A DNA stretch of 64,000 nt from Streptomyces spororaveus. Its GTDB lineage: Bacteria > Actinomycetota > Actinomycetes > Streptomycetales > Streptomycetaceae. A model generated the notes under the pieces. The model saw only the letters and a program-made list of their open reading frames with translations, was not told the origin of the DNA and made no database searches. The DNA is taken from assembly GCF_016755875.1 (NCBI RefSeq), contig NZ_BNED01000005.1:4540001-4604000 (forward strand), read 5' to 3'. A program made the translations under genes and the position numbers. This document shows positions 41,027 to 49,981 of the stretch, piece after piece (position 1 is the first letter of the stretch; each line of letters begins with the position of its first letter).

Positions 41027-41839
41027 TCAGCTCCAGGTCGCGGTGACCTTCCGGGTGTCCACGTGCATGCCCAGCGGCACCCGCCAGGACTCCACGCACA
41101 CCGTGTAGGTCTGCGTCTTCGAGGCCCCGCCCGCCAGTGGCGCCGGCAGGGGCTGGCTCGTCGCGATCGTGGCCCAGTCGATGCCGAGGGCGCCGATGAT
41201 GTGCGTCGCGAAGCTGACCGTGCCCGAACGGGCGGCGGTGGTCCCGGTGTTCGTGAAGGTCACGGTGACCCGCTCGCACCAGCGGTCGGCCGCGGCCGAC
41301 CGGAGCGGCGCGGACAGCGTCAGCCGGGCCGGAGTGGACGCGGGCGGGGCCGGCGGAGTCGTGCCCGGCCTGCCGGGCGGGCTCGTCGGTGTGCCCGGGA
41401 TGCTCGGTGTGCCCGGGGTGCCCGGCGCGGACGGGCCGGTGGGCTTCGTCGGCGTGCCGGGCCTGTCGGGTGTGCCGGGTGACGGTGGGGTGCGGCCCGG
41501 GTCCGCGGGGGTGCCGGGCGGGCCTGCGGAGCCGCCGGCGGCGGGGGTCGTGGCTCCGCCCGGGGCGGGGCCGCCCGGGGTCCCGGATCCCGAGGGGGCG
41601 GTCGACGTACGGGCGGACGCCGAGGATCCGCCCGCCGCGTCCGGGCCGCCGAGCTGCTGGAACTCCACCTGGCCCCGGGGTGCCACGTTCTCCCCCGCAC
41701 CCCGTTCGGGGCCCGGGGCCGCGGCGCCCACGGCGAGATAGCCGTCCCGCGCCGGGCCGCCGCAGCCGGTGAGGCCGGCGGCGGCCGTGCAGCACAGGGC
41801 GAGCAGGGTGGCGGCGGTGGCTCGCGATCCCTTTCGCAT
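41027..41839 (-). CDS. Lipoprotein with Pro/Gly/Thr-rich stalk
   Basis: 270 residues. The lipobox is LTGCGG (Cys at about 26) after a short signal (MRKGSRATAATLLALCCTAA). A 110-residue stalk of GTPG/PGTP-like repeats follows, then a compact beta-rich C-terminal domain of about 100 residues with two Cys (DRWCERVTVTFTNTGTTAAR, YTVCVESWRVPLGM). The end domain resembles cellulose-binding or fibronectin-like modules in topology only. Probably cell-surface anchored; function unknown. Confidence 0.8.
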   Translation of the reverse strand: MRKGSRATAATLLALCCTAAAGLTGCGGPARDGYLAVGAAAPGPERGAGENVAPRGQVEFQQLGGPDAAGGSSASARTSTAPSGSGTPGGPAPGGATTPAAGGSAGPPGTPADPGRTPPSPGTPDRPGTPTKPTGPSAPGTPGTPSIPGTPTSPPGRPGTTPPAPPASTPARLTLSAPLRSAAADRWCERVTVTFTNTGTTAARSGTVSFATHIIGALGIDWATIATSQPLPAPLAGGASKTQTYTVCVESWRVPLGMHVDTRKVTATWS

Positions 41840-41889
41840 CGCGCCAGTTTTCCTGACGGATCGTCAATTTGGAAGCGCGAGGCGCCGGA

Positions 41890-42741
41890 TCACTCCCCGA
41901 TGAGGCCTACGCGCAGTTGCGCGAGGGTGCGGGTCAGCAGCCGGGAGACGTGCATCTGGGAGATGCCGACCTCCTCGCCGATCTGCGACTGCGTCATGTT
42001 CGCGAAGAAGCGCAGCATGATGATCTGCCGTTCCCGGGGCGGGAGTTTGGCGAGCAGCGGCTTCAGGGACTCGCGGTACTCGACCCCCTCCAGCGCGGTG
42101 TCCTCGTAGCCGAGGCGGTCCGCGAGGGAGCCCTCGCCGCCCTCGTCCTCGGGAGAGGGCGAGTCGAGCGAGGAGGCCGTGTAGGCGTTGCCGACGGCGA
42201 GGCCGTCGACGACGTCCTCCTCCGAGACCCCGAGCACGGCGGCGAGCTCCGGCACGGTCGGCGAGCGGTCCAGCTTCTGGGCCAGTTCGTCGCTGGCCTT
42301 GGTCAGCGCCAGGCGCAGTTCCTGGAGCCGGCGCGGGACGCGGACGGACCAGGAGGTGTCCCGAAAGAATCGTTTGATCTCGCCCACGACGGTCGGCATC
42401 GCGAACGTCGGGAATTCGACCCCGCGTTCGCAGTCGAAGCGGTCGATCGCCTTGATCAGGCCGATGGTGCCGACCTGGACGATGTCCTCCATCGGCTCGT
42501 TGCGGCTGCGGAATCGGGCGGCCGCGTAGCGCACGAGAGGCAGGTTCAGCTCGATCAGGGTGTCGCGTACGTACGCCCGTTCGGGGCTGTCCGCATCCAG
42601 GGCTGCGAGCCGCAGGAAGAGGGAGCGGGAGAGGGTCCGGGTGTCGATGGCTTCCGAGCGGTCGGACGCTGCAGGTGCTGTGGGCGCAGGCGCGCTCTTG
42701 ACGAGCGTGAGCACCTTGGAGCTGCCCTGGTCTACGGACAT
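41890..42741 (-). CDS. SigB/SigF-family RNA polymerase sigma factor (SigN-like)
   Basis: 283 residues with regions 2, 3 and 4 ([60 protein letters not shown]). It belongs to the SigB-type stress/development sigma group of Streptomyces. Tandem with the sigF-like gene 230 bases upstream. In S. coelicolor sigN lies next to sigF, which is why I lean to sigN here. No anti-sigma factor is adjacent, as is usual for these loci. Confidence 0.88.
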   Translation of the reverse strand: MSVDQGSSKVLTLVKSAPAPTAPAASDRSEAIDTRTLSRSLFLRLAALDADSPERAYVRDTLIELNLPLVRYAAARFRSRNEPMEDIVQVGTIGLIKAIDRFDCERGVEFPTFAMPTVVGEIKRFFRDTSWSVRVPRRLQELRLALTKASDELAQKLDRSPTVPELAAVLGVSEEDVVDGLAVGNAYTASSLDSPSPEDEGGEGSLADRLGYEDTALEGVEYRESLKPLLAKLPPRERQIIMLRFFANMTQSQIGEEVGISQMHVSRLLTRTLAQLRVGLIGE

Positions 42742-42971
42742 GCCACCCCCTTGAGGTCGCGGACGGTCGCGTACTGCGCGCCCGTCGGAGGAACGCAGCC
42801 TCCACCTGAATACCGGAGGCGGGGCTGCGGCAAACGCGGTTCACGCAGAATGTCACATGTCGGCAACGCGCTGTAGCGCCATGTCGACATATATCTCCAG
42901 CGACAGACAGGCCTGGAGGGCGATCAGTCCGATCTGTCGGGAAACATGCGAATGATCTACGCTCGTTCCGG

Positions 42972-43880
42972 TTACGCCTCGATCCTGTTTGCGGATCTCA
43001 GTCGGGCGAAGCTCCGGGCGAGGAGTCGGGAGACGTGCATCTGGGAGACGCCGAGCTCCACGCTGATCTGTGACTGCGTCAGATTGTTGTAGTACCGCAG
43101 GAGCAGGATCCTTTGCTCACGTTCGGGCAGCTGTACGAGGAGGTGGCGGACGAGGTCGCGGTGCTCGACTCCGGCCAGCTCCGGGTCCTCGTAGCCGAGG
43201 CGGTCCAGCAGCCCGGGCATGCCGTCGCCCTCCTGGGCGGCCTCCAGGGAGGTCGCGTGGTAGCTGCGCCCGGCCTCGATGCAGGACAGCACCTCGTCCT
43301 CGGTGATGCGCAGCCGCTCGGCGATCTCGGAGGTGGCCGGCGTGCGGCCGTGGAGGGTCGTGAGGTCCTCGGTGGCGGCGTTGACCTGGACCCACAGCTC
43401 GTGGAGGCGGCGCGGCACGTGGACGGTGCGGACGTTGTCGCGGAAGTACCGCTTGATCTCGCCCACGACGGTCGGCATCGCGAAGGTCGGGAACTGGACG
43501 CCGCGGTCCGGGTCGAACCGGTCGATGGCGTTGATCAGGCCGATGGTGCCGACCTGGACCACGTCCTCCATCGGCTCGTTGCGGCTGCGGAAGCGGGCGG
43601 CCGCGTACCGGACGAGCGGGAGGTTGGCCTCGATGAGGGCCCCGCGCACCCGGCTGTGCTCGCTGGTGCCCGGCTCCAGGCCCTTCAGCTGGCCGAACAG
43701 GACCTGGGTGAGGGCCCGGGTGTCCGCGCCCCTGCTCGGGGGTCTCGGCGCGACCGGGGGCTCCTCGGGCGGCTCCGGGCGGGGCTCCGGGCGGTGTTCC
43801 CGCTGGGGTTCCGGCTGGGGCGGCACCTGGGGGTCCTGCTGGGGTGGCACTTGAGGCGCAGTACTGGCCGGCACGGTCAC
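42972..43880 (-). CDS. sigF: Sporulation sigma factor SigF
   Basis: 302 residues. Its first 45 residues are a Pro/Gln/Glu-rich tail ([18 protein letters not shown]) as I remember for Streptomyces SigF. The body has [20 protein letters not shown], the conserved [40 protein letters not shown] and the region-4 end [20 protein letters not shown]. SigF directs late spore-wall and pigment genes in Streptomyces spores. It lies 230 bases upstream of the sigN-like gene on the same strand. Confidence 0.9.
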   Translation of the reverse strand: MTVPASTAPQVPPQQDPQVPPQPEPQREHRPEPRPEPPEEPPVAPRPPSRGADTRALTQVLFGQLKGLEPGTSEHSRVRGALIEANLPLVRYAAARFRSRNEPMEDVVQVGTIGLINAIDRFDPDRGVQFPTFAMPTVVGEIKRYFRDNVRTVHVPRRLHELWVQVNAATEDLTTLHGRTPATSEIAERLRITEDEVLSCIEAGRSYHATSLEAAQEGDGMPGLLDRLGYEDPELAGVEHRDLVRHLLVQLPEREQRILLLRYYNNLTQSQISVELGVSQMHVSRLLARSFARLRSANRIEA

Positions 43881-44024
43881 GCCACCCCTTCAGTCAACTC
43901 TCATCCATCAAAAGCGGTCATAGCATCACAAGAGATGTGCACTGTGCGCAAGCACCGTATATCGCCGTGTTGAGGGCAAGTTGGGCATAGCAGGGCAATA
44001 TGCCCAGTGGTGGGTATACAAAAA

Positions 44025-44050
44025 GCCCCCCACCCGTCGGAGTGGGGGGC
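44025..44050 (-). terminator. Rho-independent terminator of the 53-residue gene
   Basis: GCCCCCCAC / GTGGGGGGC hairpin (44025-44033 and 44042-44050). On the minus strand it is followed by TTTTTG, a classical intrinsic terminator, rare in this GC-rich genome. Confidence 0.85.
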
Positions 44051-44081
44051 CGGAAGTCCGGGAACCGCTTCAGCGTACGGG

Positions 44082-44243
44082 TCAGCGCACCAGTTCGGTC
44101 ATGAACTCGCCGATGCCGGAGGCGGCATCCGATATCCCCTGGAAGCCTATTTCCACGATCTCGGCCGCTCTCTTCGGCTGGGTGATGATCACGAAGAGGG
44201 CGAACACGGTGAGGGCACCCGTGATGAGCTTCTTGGTGTCCAC
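44082..44243 (-). CDS. 53-residue single-helix membrane protein
   Basis: A short gene from the GTG at 44243 (GGGAGG nine bases upstream) to the TGA at 44082, coding VDTKKLITGALTVFALFVII, then TQPKRAAEIVEIGFQGISDA and ASGIGEFMTELVR. One membrane helix at the N-terminus precedes an amphipathic C-terminal helix. A terminator with a T-run lies directly after it. Small ORFs of this size are easily missed. The high third-position GC and conserved-looking helix support it. Function unknown. Confidence 0.7.
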   Translation of the reverse strand: MDTKKLITGALTVFALFVIITQPKRAAEIVEIGFQGISDAASGIGEFMTELVR

Positions 44244-44721
44244 GTGCGGGCGGCCTCCCCAACCGGTCCGAGCAAGTCGGGTGAGTCTAACCGGTCAAGA
44301 TTGGACACTCACCTGTCCTTTAAGGACCAAGGGCCCGGTACTCCGGGCCCTTTGCCGTGGAGCGGGCGGTCGAGGCGGGCACAGGATGGGTGGGAGCCCA
44401 CCGGTTCTGGCAGGAAACCGGTGGGTGAGGGGCAGGGCCTCACTGCGGGGTCCGAGCCGCGAGCTTCCCCCTGAACGCGGCCCGGACCGGCAGGTCCGCC
44501 CTCGTCGGGGGAAGTGGTTCGTCCCCCCGATGCCACTTCCCCCGTCCCACCCGTCGAAGGTCCCGGCTCCGGCCGGGACCTTCTTCACGTGGTCCGGCGG
44601 TCTGCCGGGCTGCTGGCGGGCCTGCCGGTTCCTGCCGGTTCCTGCGGGGCGTGCGCGGGGCGCTCGCAGGCGCACGAGAGGTGCACGAGAGGCGTGCGGA
44701 GGCGGACCGGGAACCGGTTGG
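44244..44721. other. Intergenic region with two hairpins
   Basis: No gene is supported. Two strong perfect hairpins are present: AAGGGCCCGG/CCGGGCCCTT at 44329-44352 (followed by TT) and GAAGGTCCCGGC/GCCGGGACCTTC at 44556-44583. The first could end plus-strand transcripts from the left. A further inverted repeat of CCACCGGTT/AACCGGTGG lies around 44399-44427. A small RNA between the hairpins cannot be excluded. Confidence 0.5.
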
Positions 44722-45012
44722 CTACTCCAGGCCGCCGGCCAGGTCCGTGAGGGGCTGTACGGGCGCGATGACGGGGGCCAGCTGGTTCGGCAGCTCCATC
44801 AGCGCGTTGAGCTGGTTCGCGCCGGCACTCAGCTGCGACCCGATCTCCTGGACGGACGTGGGCTGGGCCCCGGCCGGCATCCCCGGCGCGGCCGCCGGCA
44901 GGTCCGGGAGGGTGAGGGGGGAGACCGGGGCGGCCGAGGCGGCGGGTGCGGCGAGGCCCGCGGCGGCCCCCGCGAGGGCGAGGGCGGCGAGCATGCGCTG
45001 GGTCTTGGTCAT
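44722..45012 (-). CDS. Small secreted protein
   Basis: 96 residues with a signal peptide (MTKTQRMLAALALAGAAAGL, cleavage after AASA). The mature part is Pro/Ala/Leu-rich (PVSPLTLPDLPAAAPGMPAG, then NQLNALMELPNQLAPVIAPV), with no Cys. Start at 45012. A family of short secreted Streptomyces proteins has this look; function unknown. The end (PLTDLAGGLE) is near the secreted peptides called 'ATP-binding protein' by error in some annotations, so names by homology should be treated with care. Confidence 0.72.
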   Translation of the reverse strand: MTKTQRMLAALALAGAAAGLAAPAASAAPVSPLTLPDLPAAAPGMPAGAQPTSVQEIGSQLSAGANQLNALMELPNQLAPVIAPVQPLTDLAGGLE

Positions 45013-45080
45013 GCCGTGACAACGGCCGAGGGGGCGGGCGGTCACGCGGGTGTCCGCCAGAGAGGCGATCGGAATACGCC

Positions 45081-45112
45081 GAGAGCCCCGACCCTTACGG
45101 GGCGGGGCTCTC
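45081..45112 (-). terminator. Terminator of tRNA-Ser(CGA)
   Basis: GAGAGCCCCG (45081-45090) / CGGGGCTCTC (45103-45112), 9 bases downstream (minus direction) of the tRNA. Confidence 0.75.
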
Positions 45113-45120
45113 GATCGAAG

Positions 45121-45205
45121 CGGTAGTGGAGGGATTTGAACCCCCGATGGGTTGCCCCATACTCGCTTTCGAGGCGAGCTCCTTCGGCCACTCGGACACA
45201 CTACC
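45121..45205 (-). tRNA. tRNA-Ser(CGA)
   Basis: 85 nt on minus: acceptor GGTAGTG/CACTACC, anticodon loop CTCGAAA (anticodon CGA), long variable arm, T-arm GGGGG-TTCAAAT-CCCTC (one G-T pair), discriminator G. CCA is not encoded. Confidence 0.95.
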
Positions 45206-45335
45206 GAGATGGATCCTAGCCTAAGGAACCCCATCCGCTGAAATCGATGGGTCCGGGGGCGTCGCGACGGCCGTACGCAGGCCTTTTCCGGACCCTGGAC
45301 CGGACGCGTGCGGGACCCCGGACCGATCCGTCGGC

Positions 45336-45815
45336 TCAGAGGTCACGGAAGAAGTCCGTCAGCTGCCGCGCGCACTCGTCCGCCAGGACACCGCGGATCA
45401 CCTCGGGACGGTGGTTGAGCCTGCGGTCCCGTACGAGGTCCCACAGCGACCCGGCCGCACCGGCCTTCTCGTCGTCCGCGCCGTAGACGACCCGGGCGAC
45501 GCGCGACTGCACGAGCGCGCCCGCGCACATGACGCACGGCTCCAGGGTCACCACGAGGGTGCACCCCGGAAGGCGCCATTCCCCGAGCTCGGCGGCCGCC
45601 CGGCGCAGTGCCACCACCTCGGCGTGCGCGGTGGGGTCACCGGCCGCCTCGCGTTCGTTGTACCCGGTGGCGAGGATCCGCCCGTCCGGGCCCAGCACGA
45701 CGGCGCCGACCGGCACATCGCCGGCCGGCACCGCCCGGGCGGCCTCCTGGAGCGCCAGGCGCATGGAGTCCCGCCACGGGTCCCGTACGGGATCGGGGGT
45801 GTTCGCGGGGAGCAC
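45336..45815 (-). CDS. tadA: tRNA adenosine(34) deaminase
   Basis: 159 residues. The zinc-deaminase motifs are present: TAHAEVVALRRA (His ligand, catalytic Glu) and EPCVMCAGALVQSR (the two Cys ligands). It converts A34 of tRNA-Arg(ACG) to inosine; that tRNA gene is at 27.3 kb in this window. The GTG start at 45815 overlaps the TAG stop of the upstream acidic protein gene (TAGTG), a pairing conserved in Streptomyces. Confidence 0.93.
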   Translation of the reverse strand: MLPANTPDPVRDPWRDSMRLALQEAARAVPAGDVPVGAVVLGPDGRILATGYNEREAAGDPTAHAEVVALRRAAAELGEWRLPGCTLVVTLEPCVMCAGALVQSRVARVVYGADDEKAGAAGSLWDLVRDRRLNHRPEVIRGVLADECARQLTDFFRDL

Positions 45816-46363
45816 TAGCGGACGGCCTCCAGGACCTCGGTGGCGCCGAGGGAGTCGGCGATCTCCGAGAGGGCGTCCCCGTCGAGGGTCATCAGTTGTT
45901 TGTTGGTCACCCCGAGATCGTCCAGCAGCCCGGGGTCGCCGAGCGGACCGGCCGGTACCGGTTCCGCACCGGTCCCGCCCACCTCGTCCTCGTCGGCGTC
46001 CTCGTCCGTGAACGCGGCGACGGCATCCTCCTCGCCGTCCTCGGTGCCGTCCAGGTCCAGGTCGTCGAGTTCGTCGTCCTCCTCGTCGCTGCCCAGCAGC
46101 TCTTTGGTCAGCATCGAGCCGTAGGAGCTGCGGGCGGCCGCGGAGGCGTTCGATACGAAGTACCGCGGGTCCTCCTCGCCGTCCACGCGGACGACGCCGA
46201 ACCAGGCGTCCTCCTGCTCGATGAGGGCGACCACCGTGTCGTCGTCGACAGCGGCGGACCGGGCGAGATCGATCAGATCACTGAGGGACTCGACGTCGTC
46301 GAGTTCCATGTCGCTCGCTTCCCACCCGTCTTCGGTGCGCGCGAGCAGTGCGGCGAAATACAC
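45815..46363 (-). CDS. TadA-associated acidic protein
   Basis: 182 residues from the GTG at 46363 (GGAGAG upstream). An N-terminal compact domain (VYFAALLARTEDGWEASDME to EEDPRYFVSNASAAARSSYG) is followed by a long Asp/Glu-rich stretch (DEEDDELDDLDLDGTEDG) and a C-terminal helical segment. It is always found next to tadA in actinobacteria and is annotated 'tRNA adenosine deaminase-associated protein'. Function is unproven; it may chaperone or inhibit TadA, mimicking nucleic acid with its acidic tail. Confidence 0.85.
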   Translation of the reverse strand: MYFAALLARTEDGWEASDMELDDVESLSDLIDLARSAAVDDDTVVALIEQEDAWFGVVRVDGEEDPRYFVSNASAAARSSYGSMLTKELLGSDEEDDELDDLDLDGTEDGEEDAVAAFTDEDADEDEVGGTGAEPVPAGPLGDPGLLDDLGVTNKQLMTLDGDALSEIADSLGATEVLEAVR

Positions 46364-46647
46364 CGTGACTCTCCCACTGGTCTTAGGCGTGCCGGTTGGA
46401 GGTCCCCCCGGCCGGAGGATGGGGCAGAACGGCTGTGCTGCTCGCCGCCCGTACCCCGCCCAATCGGCATCGTGGCAGAAACAGCGGCTTTGCGAGAGGT
46501 CTTCCGCGCTTGCGTCGTGCCGCGCCGTGCACCGGCAGGGGCCGTGCGGGGTTGCGGCGCGGGGGCGGCGGGGCCGTAGGGAGGGGTGTGGGGCGGGTGG
46601 TGCGGCCCGGACGTGTCGCGGCGTGCCGGGCCGGTGCCGGCGCCGGA

Positions 46648-46827
46648 TCACCAGCGGAAGGTGCGCATGCGCATCTGCTGGCGCATACGGGCCGCACGGG
46701 CGCGGCGGGGCTGGACGCGATCGCGCAGCTCGCGCGCCTCCATCAGGTCGCGCAGGAACTGCGCGCGGCGTGCGCGGCGCTGCGCCGCGGTCTCCGGCAC
46801 CTCGTCGTCGGGCTGCCTGTCGGACAT
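46648..46827 (-). CDS. 59-residue Arg-rich hypothetical protein
   Basis: MSDRQPDDEVPETAAQRRAR then AQFLRDLMEARELRDRVQPR, ending MRQQMRMRTFRW. Highly basic, helical. The ribosome site is weak (GGTGG). Small basic proteins at this place upstream of the TadA-associated gene occur in other Streptomyces as I recall. Function unknown. The 284-base gap to the next gene has no other ORF I would support. Confidence 0.65.
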   Translation of the reverse strand: MSDRQPDDEVPETAAQRRARRAQFLRDLMEARELRDRVQPRRARAARMRQQMRMRTFRW

Positions 46828-46909
46828 CGGCCACCACCTGGCTGGTCGGTCGTCCCCCCTTGCACCCACCTTCCCCCGGACGGAGCGTTTGATGCCACCC
46901 CGTCGCAGG

Positions 46910-47920
46910 TCAGGCGTCGTCCTTGAGGGTCGGGACCACGGCGACCGGGCCGTGCGCGTGGTGGAGCACGGCATGGGCCACCGAGCCGATCGCCAGGGAC
47001 ATGGCGGTGCGGCGCGGGTGGTGGCGGCCCACCACGATCAGCGCCGCCGCCCGGGAGGCGATGACCAGCCGGCCGGCCGGGTCCCCGGGTACCGCGGCCT
47101 GCTCGACGGGGACGTCCGGAAAGCGCTCGCGCAGCGGGGCCAGCCGCTCCGTCTGGGAGCGCAGCATCTCCCGTTCGGCCGGTACGCCGTCCCCCTCGTC
47201 GGCCAGCCCCTCCGGCGGGATCACCGCGAAGGGGCTGTCGATCACCAGGTTCGGCGAGGGCGGGATGGCGTACGCGGAGACCACCTGGACGGTGGTCCCC
47301 CGCACGGCGGCTTCGGTGAACGCGAAGGTCAGTACGTCGTCGGGCGTCTCGGCGGCGTGCAGTCCGACCACCACCCGCCCGGCCGACAGCTCGGCGTCGG
47401 CGTCGGGGCGGGCGCCGCGCTCCGCGTGCGGGACCACCACGACCGGGCAGGCGGCCGTACTGGCCACGGCCCGGCTGCTGGAGCCGAGCAGCAGGCTGGC
47501 GAAGCCGCCGCGGCCCCGGGAGCCCATCACCAGCATCCGGGACCGGGAGCCGATCACCCGCAGCGCCTCGGGCACCGAGCCCTCCAGAGCCTCGTACGTG
47601 ACCCCGGCGGGCAGCCCGGCGCCGGGGTCGAAGCCGGAGCCCGAGCCCGAGCCGGGGCCTGCTCCGGAGCCCGAGCCCGAGCCGGGTCCGCCGCCGAGCA
47701 GGGCCCGGACCCACTCGCGTACGGGGTCGGGGATGTCCTCCGGTTCGGAGGCGTCGTGCAGGGAGGCCCGGCGCCCGGCGTACAACTGGGCGTGGTCGGG
47801 CAGTACATGGGCGACGAGCAGCCCGCAGTCGTGCCGGACGGCCTCGGCCCGCGCCCACTCCAGGGCCCTCAGGCTGTGTTCCGAACCGTCGACGGCCGCG
47901 ATCACCGGTGTGTTGCTCAT
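46910..47920 (-). CDS. Tandem universal stress protein
   Basis: 336 residues, two Usp domains. Domain 1 (about 4-165) starts PVIAAVDGSEHSLRALEWAR and has the ATP-type motif end MGSRGRGGFASLLLGSSSRA. Domain 2 (about 180-330) has VVVGLHAAETPDDVLTFAF and ends GRHHPRRTAMSLAIGSVAHA. An insertion of alternating Gly-Ser (GGPGSGSGSGAGPGSGSG) interrupts domain 1. Usp proteins bind ATP and support survival under stress. Start ATG at 47920. Divergent from upp. Confidence 0.9.
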   Translation of the reverse strand: MSNTPVIAAVDGSEHSLRALEWARAEAVRHDCGLLVAHVLPDHAQLYAGRRASLHDASEPEDIPDPVREWVRALLGGGPGSGSGSGAGPGSGSGSGFDPGAGLPAGVTYEALEGSVPEALRVIGSRSRMLVMGSRGRGGFASLLLGSSSRAVASTAACPVVVVPHAERGARPDADAELSAGRVVVGLHAAETPDDVLTFAFTEAAVRGTTVQVVSAYAIPPSPNLVIDSPFAVIPPEGLADEGDGVPAEREMLRSQTERLAPLRERFPDVPVEQAAVPGDPAGRLVIASRAAALIVVGRHHPRRTAMSLAIGSVAHAVLHHAHGPVAVVPTLKDDA

Positions 47921-48026
47921 CCGTCCAGCCTGCTGGGCGTCCACGCGGGTCGCATCCGCAGGGAAGCGGCGGGCGCGGCCGCCGCTTCGGACGCGAAGGG
48001 GCCGCGTCAGCGCGTAGCCTTTTGGG

Positions 48027-48100
48027 TGCAGGTCGCGTCGTGCGACCGTTTTTGCAGGTCGCAGGCTGAGTTTTGGAGGATGTTGTGCGTTTGCAGGTCG
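48027..48100 (+). promoter_or_regulatory. Three TGCAGGTCG repeats across the upp start
   Basis: Exact copies of TGCAGGTCG at 48027-48035, 48053-48061 and 48092-48100; the third lies inside the first codons of upp. A GTCGCGTCGTGCGAC dyad lies between the first two. Candidate operator or mRNA control element for upp. Confidence 0.45.
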
Positions 48101-48720
48101 TCGATCACCCCTTGGTGGCGCACAAACTCACCACCCTGCGCGACAAGCGCACCGACTCCGCCACCTTCCGGCGGCTCGCCGACGAGCTGGTGACCCTGCT
48201 CGCCTACGAGGCCACCCGGGACGTGCGCACGGAGCAGGCCGACATCGAGACCCCCGTCGCCCCGACCACCGGCGTGAAGCTCTCGCACCCGCGCCCGCTG
48301 GTCGTCCCGATCCTGCGGGCCGGCCTCGGCATGCTCGACGGCATGGTGCGGCTGCTGCCGACCGCCGAGGTGGGCTTCCTGGGCATGGTCCGCAACGAGG
48401 AGACCCTGGAGGCCTCCACGTACGCGACGCGCATGCCGGAGGACCTCTCGGGCCGCCAGGTCTACGTCGTCGACCCGATGCTCGCCACCGGCGGCACGCT
48501 GGTCGCGGCGATCCAGGAGCTGATCAAGCGCGGCGCCGACGACGTCACGGCCGTGGTGCTGCTGGCCGCGCCCGAGGGCGTCGAGATCATGGAGCGCGAG
48601 CTGGCGGGCACGCCGGTGACGGTGGTGACGGCCGCGGTGGACGAGCGGCTCAACGAGCACGGCTACATCGTGCCGGGCCTGGGTGACGCGGGCGACCGGA
48701 TGTACGGCTCGGCGGAGTAG
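48085..48720 (+). CDS. upp: Uracil phosphoribosyltransferase
   Basis: 211 residues from the GTG at 48085 (GGAGG five bases upstream). Converts uracil and PRPP to UMP in pyrimidine salvage. The PRPP loop is [18 protein letters not shown]; other family features are [20 protein letters not shown] and [20 protein letters not shown] near the end. Length and motifs match the bacterial enzyme fully. Divergent from the usp gene; repeated motifs at its start may regulate it. Confidence 0.95.
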   Translation: MRLQVVDHPLVAHKLTTLRDKRTDSATFRRLADELVTLLAYEATRDVRTEQADIETPVAPTTGVKLSHPRPLVVPILRAGLGMLDGMVRLLPTAEVGFLGMVRNEETLEASTYATRMPEDLSGRQVYVVDPMLATGGTLVAAIQELIKRGADDVTAVVLLAAPEGVEIMERELAGTPVTVVTAAVDERLNEHGYIVPGLGDAGDRMYGSAE

Positions 48721-48831
48721 CGCCGTACGGCGGTCCGGCGCGTCCCGCGCGGTGGTGCGCGGTGCGCGCCTGGAGCGTCCGGGGCGCCCGGAGCGTCGGA
48801 AGCGTCCGGAACGCCGGACGCGTCCGGCGCG

Positions 48832-49503
48832 TCAGCAGTTCTTGGGCGCGGGCACGGGGTTGGCCAGGAGGGCCAGCGCCCTGTCCGCGTCCTCCTTCGT
48901 ACTCAGCTCCTTGAAGGCGTCGCCCAGGATCAGGTCGACGTCCGCGCTCTCGCGCGTGTCGGTCTGCTGGGTGGCGCCGGCGAGCTGTGTGCCGAGGACG
49001 GCGAAGACCGCCTTGTCGGTCGCCGGGGAGCCCAGCAGTATCCCCGTGCCGGGGACCTTCTTGTCGAAGGTGGCCGGGGCGTTGCCCACGTTCCCGATCA
49101 CGAAGCCGCGTTTGGCCAGCTCGTCACCGACGGCCTTGGCCAGACCCGCCCGCGGGGTCGCGTTGTAGACGTTGACCGTGATCTCCCCGGGCGGGGGGAG
49201 CACGACCGCCGGTTTGGCGGCGGCCGAGGCGGTGGAGGCGGCGGCCGGGCCGCCCTTGGCGGCGGTACCGGGAGGCGTCGTCGGGCAGTCCTTGGCACCC
49301 GCAGCCGTGTTCCGCTTGGGGCTGTCGCCCCGGAACACGTCGATGAGCTGCAGGGCCCCGTAGCCGACCAGGGCCAGCGCAAGGATCGAGCCGAGTACGG
49401 CGAGGACGATCCGAGGACGGCTCCGCTTACGGCTCATACGGGGGTAGGCGGCTCCCGTGACGCGGTACTTTCCGCCCATGCCGGGGGGAGTGAGCATGCT
49501 CAT
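48832..49503 (-). CDS. LytR C-terminal-domain membrane protein
   Basis: 223 residues: a basic cytosolic start, one membrane helix (IVLAVLGSILALALVGYGAL), an Ala/Pro-rich stalk with a Cys, then a LytR_C domain from ITVNVYNATPRAGLAKAVGD to the end. LytR_C units occur with cell-wall ligases of the LCP group; stand-alone ones are of unknown role. Start at 49503 gives a 20-residue tail before the helix; an internal ATG at MSRKRSRPR is also possible. Confidence 0.87.
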   Translation of the reverse strand: MSMLTPPGMGGKYRVTGAAYPRMSRKRSRPRIVLAVLGSILALALVGYGALQLIDVFRGDSPKRNTAAGAKDCPTTPPGTAAKGGPAAASTASAAAKPAVVLPPPGEITVNVYNATPRAGLAKAVGDELAKRGFVIGNVGNAPATFDKKVPGTGILLGSPATDKAVFAVLGTQLAGATQQTDTRESADVDLILGDAFKELSTKEDADRALALLANPVPAPKNC

Positions 49504-49596
49504 GGGCGCAGCGTAGTGCGACCCGGTGTCGATGCCTACTAAATGATCTGCTGATAGGTCAATGGTGACCCGAAAGGCGCAATACAGGCGAAGTCG

Positions 49597-49893
49597 TCAG
49601 TCCATTTCGAGGACGCGCGCGTGCAGCACCTGGCGCTGCTGGAGGGCGGCGCGCACGGCGCGGTGCAGCCCGTCCTCCAGGTAGAGGTCGCCCCGCCACT
49701 TCACGACGTGCGCGAACAGGTCGCCGTAGAAGGTGGAGTCCTCGGCGAGCAGCGTTTCGAGGTCCAGCTGGCCCTTGGTCGTCACGAGCTGGTCGAGCCG
49801 GACCGGGCGCGGCGCGACGTCCGCCCACTGCCGGGTGGTTTCCCTGCCGTGGTCGGGGTAGGGCCGTCCGCTTCCGATGCGCTTGAAGATCAC
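49597..49893 (-). CDS. Conserved actinobacterial protein labelled VapB-like
   Basis: 98 residues starting MIFKRIGSGRPYPDHGRETT. It is often annotated as 'type II toxin-antitoxin VapB antitoxin', but no VapC/PIN toxin gene is adjacent. The core resembles a small ParB-like fold (LEDGLHRAVRAALQQRQVLH) and the protein is widely conserved as a stand-alone gene. A role other than antitoxin is likely. Divergent from the HerA-like ATPase gene with 88 bases between starts. Confidence 0.85.
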   Translation of the reverse strand: MIFKRIGSGRPYPDHGRETTRQWADVAPRPVRLDQLVTTKGQLDLETLLAEDSTFYGDLFAHVVKWRGDLYLEDGLHRAVRAALQQRQVLHARVLEMD

Positions 49894-49981
49894 ACGGAAA
49901 GCCTACCGGGCCGGTGCGTGCGGGCGCAGCCTCGTGACGGTGGTGCAAAAGTGGCGAACAGCGCTATTTGGGGAGTCACGC

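Noticed and set aside
49597..49893. VapBC toxin-antitoxin pair
   Set aside because: No PIN-domain toxin on either side; the VapB name reflects automated annotation of a stand-alone conserved protein.
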